The notes below the pieces were generated by a model that worked only from the letters and a program-made list of their open reading frames with translations, made no database searches and was not told where the DNA came from. The translations under genes were made by a program, and so were the position numbers. A stretch of 64,000 nt of DNA from DAIQNV01 sp038748775 (GTDB taxonomy: Bacteria > Planctomycetota > Phycisphaerae > Phycisphaerales > UBA1924), in contig JBCDIT010000010.1 of NCBI GenBank assembly GCA_038748775.1, positions 1 to 64,000 of the forward strand, given 5' to 3'. Positions within the stretch are counted from its first letter, which is position 1. Each line of letters starts with the position of its first letter. Below are positions 60,598 to 64,000 of the stretch, piece after piece.

Positions 60598-60626
60598 GGG
60601 GGCATGACAGGTCAAGGAGTGGACCG

Positions 60627-61499
60627 ATGTCGATCATGAAATCTTCAATGCGCCCGGTCGTCCGCGGACTCGGCAGGCACGGTGCCCGCCATGCCGAGCC
60701 GAGTGGTCTCCCGTCTGAGTTCGATGATCTCAGCCACGAGGAGCTCTGGACGACCTACGGCGAGAACCCGTCCGAAGAAATGCGCAACTTCCTGATGGAG
60801 AAGTATCTCCATCTGGTGCGGTACAACGCCGAGCGTATTTACGCCCGTCTTCCCGACGAAGTCGACATCGAAGACCTCATGAGCGCCGGCCTGTTTGGCC
60901 TCATGGACGCGATCGACGCCTTCGATCTGGAGCGGAAGGTCAAGTTCGAGACGTACTGCGCTCCGCGTATTCGCGGCGCCATCCTCGACGAGCTTCGGAG
61001 CATGGACTGGGTGCCGCGTTTGGTGAGGCACCGCACGAGCCGTGTCGACCAGGCGCGTCAGTCGATCGAGATGGAGACCGGTCGTCGGGCCACCGACGAC
61101 GAGGTCGCCGGGCGGCTGCAGATCGAGCAGGAAGAGTTCGAGAAGTACAAGCGGGACAGCCAGGCGGTTACCGTCACGAGCATCACCCGTAAGTGCTTCC
61201 AGAGCGACGGCGGACGCGAGCTTCGCGAGATCGACGTCATCAAAGACGAGAACCAGACCGGTCCGGTCAAGGAACTCCAGCGCAAGGACCTCAAAGACCT
61301 GATCACCAAGGGTCTAACGAGGGCCGAGCGGCTGATCGTCCTGCTCTACTACTACGAAGGCATGACGATGAAAGAAATCGGCTCGACGCTCGATCTTTCC
61401 GAGAGCCGCGTCAGCCAGATGCACAGCTCGATCCTGGCCCGCCTCAAGGCCCAGATGCAGCATCGGATGCGGGAACTCGAGCCGGTACCGAGCACCTAA
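60627..61499 (+). CDS. fliA: flagellar sigma factor FliA/WhiG (sigma-28 type)
   Basis: A 290-residue RNA polymerase sigma factor of the FliA/SigD/WhiG group. Region 2: MEKYLHLVRYNAERIYARLP, DEVDIEDLMSAGLFGLMDAI and RIRGAILDELRSMDWVPRLV. Region 3 includes EMETGRRATDDEVAGRLQI. Region 4: RAERLIVLLYYYEGMTMKEI, then LDLSESRVSQMHSSILARL. ATG 60627 follows AAGGAG by 8 bases; ATG 60636 is a weaker choice. It closes the flagellar locus and should drive late genes (filament, chemotaxis) elsewhere. No FlgM-type anti-sigma gene is seen in the window. Confidence 0.95.
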   Translation: MSIMKSSMRPVVRGLGRHGARHAEPSGLPSEFDDLSHEELWTTYGENPSEEMRNFLMEKYLHLVRYNAERIYARLPDEVDIEDLMSAGLFGLMDAIDAFDLERKVKFETYCAPRIRGAILDELRSMDWVPRLVRHRTSRVDQARQSIEMETGRRATDDEVAGRLQIEQEEFEKYKRDSQAVTVTSITRKCFQSDGGRELREIDVIKDENQTGPVKELQRKDLKDLITKGLTRAERLIVLLYYYEGMTMKEIGSTLDLSESRVSQMHSSILARLKAQMQHRMRELEPVPST

Positions 61500-61541
61500 A
61501 TCCGGGTTCGCCCGTGAGGCACGAAACGTGATTCCACTCCC

Positions 61542-61566
61542 GAAAGCCCGGCCTCGCCGGGCTTTC
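61542..61566 (+). terminator. hairpin terminator after fliA
   Basis: A perfect 11-bp stem GAAAGCCCGGC / GCCGGGCTTTC with loop CTC lies 43 bp after the fliA stop. The T content is within the stem (CTTTC) and no T-run follows, so strength is uncertain. Confidence 0.65.
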
Positions 61567-61612
61567 TGCTGCGCGGGGTCGCCAGAACGCGTCCGCGGTG
61601 CTTCACTTCAGC

Positions 61613-62116
61613 ATGTCTTCGACCCGCCAGCCAGAGCGTTTGGTCTTTGCCGCGATCGGTCTGGGGTCGAACCTCGGGGTCCGCGAGGCTCATATCGAAG
61701 CGGGGTTCACCGAGATCGCGGCGCTCGCCCGGACGTCGCTGATCGGGCGATCGACGGTCATCGAGACCGAGCCGGTGGGGCCGGCGGGGCAGGGGCCCTA
61801 TCTCAACGCGGCCGCGCTTGTCGCGACGCGGCTGTCGGCACGCGGTCTGCTCGACGGTCTGATCGCGATCGAAACGGGGCGGGGCCGCGATCGTTCTGTC
61901 GAAGAGCGGTGGGGGCCTCGGACGCTCGATCTCGACGTCCTTCTCTATGGAGACGCGGTGATCGACGAGCCGGGGCTGACGGTGCCTCATCCGAGGTTGG
62001 CCGAGCGGGCGTTCGTGCTTACTCCGCTCGCAGAGGTTGCTGGTGACTTCGTCGTGCCGGGCGATGGTCGAACCATCGACGCGTTGAGTGAAGCTGTCGG
62101 CGGGGTTCGGGTGTGA
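61613..62116 (+). CDS. folK: hydroxymethyl-dihydropterin pyrophosphokinase FolK
   Basis: A 167-residue enzyme of folate synthesis (HPPK), which transfers pyrophosphate from ATP to 6-hydroxymethyl-7,8-dihydropterin. It has AIGLGSNLGVREAHIEAGF at the N-terminus, GPYLNAAALVATRL, ETGRGRDRSVEERWGPRTLD and LDVLLYGDAVI, then PHPRLAERAFVLTPLAEVA. Length matches the usual ~160. ATG 61613 is used; GTG 61598 would add five residues. Its stop overlaps the next start (GTGA). Confidence 0.93.
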   Translation: MSSTRQPERLVFAAIGLGSNLGVREAHIEAGFTEIAALARTSLIGRSTVIETEPVGPAGQGPYLNAAALVATRLSARGLLDGLIAIETGRGRDRSVEERWGPRTLDLDVLLYGDAVIDEPGLTVPHPRLAERAFVLTPLAEVAGDFVVPGDGRTIDALSEAVGGVRV

Positions 62117-63312
62117 TCGGTTCGCTTCTTGCTGTGACTCTTCTCGCGGCACCGCCGACCTGGTCGGATGCTGCCGCCCGTTGGGAGACGTCAGCGTGGA
62201 CCGCGCGGGTCGAACTGCGGAGCTTCCGTGATGGCGAGCCCGAGCCTGGATTGAGCCGCATGGGCGTGAGTTGGGACCCGAAGGCAAGGGTCGCGACGCT
62301 CCGCATGTACGGTTTGAGAGTCTGGGCGACGGACGGCCGTCTGGTTGCTTGGAATCCGCTTCATCAAGGCGTCGTGTTCGAACGTCACCGCGACGGAGAG
62401 ACGATCGACGCGATGTTCGCTCAGTCGTTGCCGATGGTGATGTTCCCGCCGCTTGCCGCGGCATTGGGGCAGGGCAACGAGATCGTTGTGGGCGAGGCGC
62501 TCGGCATCGAATGGAACGACGGACCGGACGCCTTGGGCTCGACCGCGAACGGCGTGATCCGAGTCGAGGCGAACCTTCGCGATGATGAGCCTTGGGTCTC
62601 GACGATCGGCATCGAGGTTGGCCAATCGGTGGAGCATCGGCTCCGTATCACGCCCGGCCGGGGGGCCGTCGCGCTGCCGGCGGATCTGGATGGTCGCGAG
62701 CGCGTCGAGAGCGTCGACCAGCTCTGGGGTCGCGTCGGGGACGTGATGATCGGCGAGCGGATGCCCTTGGTCTGGCTTGGGGTCGTCGGAGCGGAAGGTG
62801 CGGACCGCTCCTCGTGGTCGATCGGGAGCGCGTTTTCGAGCGATGGGCGTGTGCCTTCGGCGCTCGTGCTCCTTGTCACCGACGTGTCTGACGAACGCGC
62901 CCTGGCGTCGATTGCGCTCGTTCGAGAGGCGCGACGCACGCTCGCGAGGCGCGCGGTCGCTGCCGGGTTGCCGGCTGAGTTGTTCCCCGGGGTGCTGGCC
63001 CGCCCGGTGTTCACGGTCGAGCCAGCGTCGTATGACGCCGAGATGCTCGCGGAGGCTGCCGAGGCGTGGCGGGGTCTTCCTGCGCAGCCGGCGTTTGACG
63101 AGGCGGAATCGGGGACGCCGAAGGCGATGTGGGGGCCTCGCGCCGAGTTGCTTGAGCGCGTGGCACCGGATGCGAATCACGCGGTGATCGTCGTGTCGCG
63201 GTTCGGCCGGCTCGAGGCGGTGCTTCCGCTCGACGATGGGACAGCTGCGATCGCGGAGTTGATCGCCGACGCGATCGCCCCGGAACTGATCCCGGTGGTG
63301 TTCGACGACTGA
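62113..63312 (+). CDS. exported protein of unknown function (399 aa)
   Basis: The N-terminus is a short signal-like segment (IGSLLAVTLLAAPPTW). The mature part is mixed: residues ~25-200 are beta-rich (WTARVELRSFRDGEPEPGL, LRMYGLRVWATDGRLVAWNP, IGIEVGQSVEHRLRITPGRG), like the outer-membrane lipoprotein/LolA-type fold. Residues ~250-330 are helical (LASIALVREARRTLARRAVA, AEMLAEAAEAWRGL). No motif permits a function call. It starts at GTG 62113 inside the folK stop and is convergent with the recombinase gene. Confidence 0.68.
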   Translation: MIGSLLAVTLLAAPPTWSDAAARWETSAWTARVELRSFRDGEPEPGLSRMGVSWDPKARVATLRMYGLRVWATDGRLVAWNPLHQGVVFERHRDGETIDAMFAQSLPMVMFPPLAAALGQGNEIVVGEALGIEWNDGPDALGSTANGVIRVEANLRDDEPWVSTIGIEVGQSVEHRLRITPGRGAVALPADLDGRERVESVDQLWGRVGDVMIGERMPLVWLGVVGAEGADRSSWSIGSAFSSDGRVPSALVLLVTDVSDERALASIALVREARRTLARRAVAAGLPAELFPGVLARPVFTVEPASYDAEMLAEAAEAWRGLPAQPAFDEAESGTPKAMWGPRAELLERVAPDANHAVIVVSRFGRLEAVLPLDDGTAAIAELIADAIAPELIPVVFDD

Positions 63313-63337
63313 CGGGCACAGCCCTCTGGGCGCCGCG

Positions 63338-64000
63338 TTAGCTCGCTTCGGCCCTCGGGTGGGCCTTGCGGTAGCCGTCTTGCATGCGCTTGCCGGTGAG
63401 GTGGGTGTACACCTGCGTTGTGCTGAGGCTCTGGTGCCCCAGGAGTTCCTGGACCGATCGCAGGTCGGCGCCGTTGTCGAGCAGGTGTGTCGCGAAGCTG
63501 TGGCGCAGGGTGTGCGGGCTGATCGAAGGGTCGAGACCGACCTCGCGGAGGTACTTGTCGAGCTTCCGGCGGACCGAGCGCGAGCTCAGCCGTTCGCCGT
63601 GCTTGTTGACGAAGAGCGGCGCGCTGGTGCGCTGACCGTCGCGGCTCGCCTTCCAGGCTTCGGCGAGCTTCGGCGACTGCTGGAGCATGTCGGCATAGCG
63701 CTGGATCGCCGCCAGGGCGTGCGAGCCCAAAGGGACGAGGCGTTCCTTCTTGCCCTTACCGGTGACGAGCAGGGCCTCGGTCTCGAAGTCGAGGTCTTCC
63801 ATGTTGAGCCCGACGAGTTCGGAGACACGGATGCCGGTTGAGTAGAGCGTCTCGAGCATCGCGCGGTCGCGGCGTCCGAGCAAGTCGCGATCGCCCGGGG
63901 CGCTGAGCAGCTTCTCGACTTGCTCGACGGTGATCGCCTTGGGCAGCCGCTTGCTCTGGCGCGGCGTGCGGATCAGTGTCATCGGGTTGGTCTGCGAGTA
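63338..64000 (-). CDS. tyrosine recombinase XerC/XerD (5' part beyond window)
   Basis: The catalytic domain of a Xer-type recombinase, which resolves chromosome dimers at dif. All active residues are present: Arg in STGIRVSELVGL, Lys in VTGKGKKERLVPLG, HTLRHSF (His, Arg), LGHQSLS (His) and the nucleophile in TTQVYTHLT. The frame continues upstream of the ATG at 63982 to the window edge (YSQTNP-MTLIRTPRQSKRLPK). The NP...P-R-KRLPK linker is what normally joins the N-terminal SAM-like domain in XerC/D, so that domain lies outside the window and ATG 63982 is internal. XerC versus XerD cannot be told. No sign of a mobile element is seen. Confidence 0.9.
   Translation of the reverse strand, partial: YSQTNPMTLIRTPRQSKRLPKAITVEQVEKLLSAPGDRDLLGRRDRAMLETLYSTGIRVSELVGLNMEDLDFETEALLVTGKGKKERLVPLGSHALAAIQRYADMLQQSPKLAEAWKASRDGQRTSAPLFVNKHGERLSSRSVRRKLDKYLREVGLDPSISPHTLRHSFATHLLDNGADLRSVQELLGHQSLSTTQVYTHLTGKRMQDGYRKAHPRAEAS

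Larger units (their letters stand above)
60281..60626 (+). other. fliA regulatory region, no gene seen
   Basis: This 346-bp non-coding stretch holds two tandem dyads, a TTGACA promoter and a hairpin just before the fliA ribosome site (separate entries). The predicted leader from the promoter is about 150 nt. No open frame in it looks like protein. Confidence 0.7.

Noticed and set aside
60600..60640. fliA starting at ATG 60636 or further inside
   Set aside because: AAGGAG lies 8 bases before ATG 60627, which is the better-supported start.
63338..64000. Tyrosine recombinase as a sign of a genomic island
   Set aside because: The linker and catalytic motifs are those of housekeeping XerC/XerD. 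No tRNA, attachment repeats or phage genes are near.

Overview
The window is high-GC bacterial DNA (about two thirds G+C by eye) and most likely comes from a planctomycete of the class Phycisphaerae. The clearest marker is the exported FG-GAP repeat protein at 21980-23944. It ends in the short Asp-rich C-terminal domain (CNGADLVPP...DLSDLDEF) that is typical of 'GC-type dockerin' anchored proteins in Phycisphaerales. Further support comes from an LpxI-type lipid A enzyme, a secretin, Asp/Glu-rich extensions on flagellar proteins, heavy use of GTG and TTG starts, and small proteins of planctomycete type. The species cannot be named from the sequence alone.

Left part (1-26.8 kb): mostly housekeeping and small accessory genes. 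In order: an edge-truncated pentapeptide-repeat protein, a YgfZ-like protein, an M42 peptidase, and an HTH-receiver regulator. A five-gene export-like cluster follows (4460-10874): an exported HEAT protein with a degenerate receiver-like segment, a pseudopilin, a small membrane protein, a secretin and a TPR lipoprotein. Next come RecJ, a PduO-type adenosyltransferase, a membrane PP2C phosphatase, a split PH-like membrane gene, a MazG-like enzyme and rpsL-rpsG with a strong terminator. The rest is a membrane metallophosphoesterase with an internal Tat-like motif, a tandem GNAT protein, a ThiF/MoeB enzyme, a DinB-like protein, the FG-GAP protein, an MBL hydrolase, a cupin, a TlyA-like methyltransferase and LpxI.

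Middle (27-32.9 kb): a run of largely anonymous genes (a cysteine-rich mini-protein, a 182-residue protein, a lipoprotein and an RDD membrane protein, several with TGATG-coupled starts), then a large TPR protein directly upstream of the flagellar genes.

Right part (32.9-61.5 kb): one continuous plus-strand flagellar locus. Order: flgN, a cytoplasmic sensor kinase, a sigma-54 activator, then flgB-flgC-fliE-fliF-fliG-fliH-fliI-fliJ-(MotE-like)-fliK-flgD-(flg operon protein)-flgE-flbD-motA-motB-fliL-fliN-fliO-fliP-fliQ-fliR-flhB-flhA-flhF-flhG-(91-residue membrane protein)-fliA. A near-consensus sigma-54 promoter lies between the activator gene and flgB and would give an almost leaderless flgB mRNA. 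fliA has its own TTGACA promoter preceded by two tandem 11-bp dyads. The genes read as a hierarchy: kinase and activator turn on sigma-54, which transcribes the basal body, hook, export and motor genes, and FliA then serves late genes outside the window. fliM is missing from its usual place between fliL and fliN. The window ends with folK, an exported protein of unknown function and the 3' part of a XerC/XerD recombinase gene.
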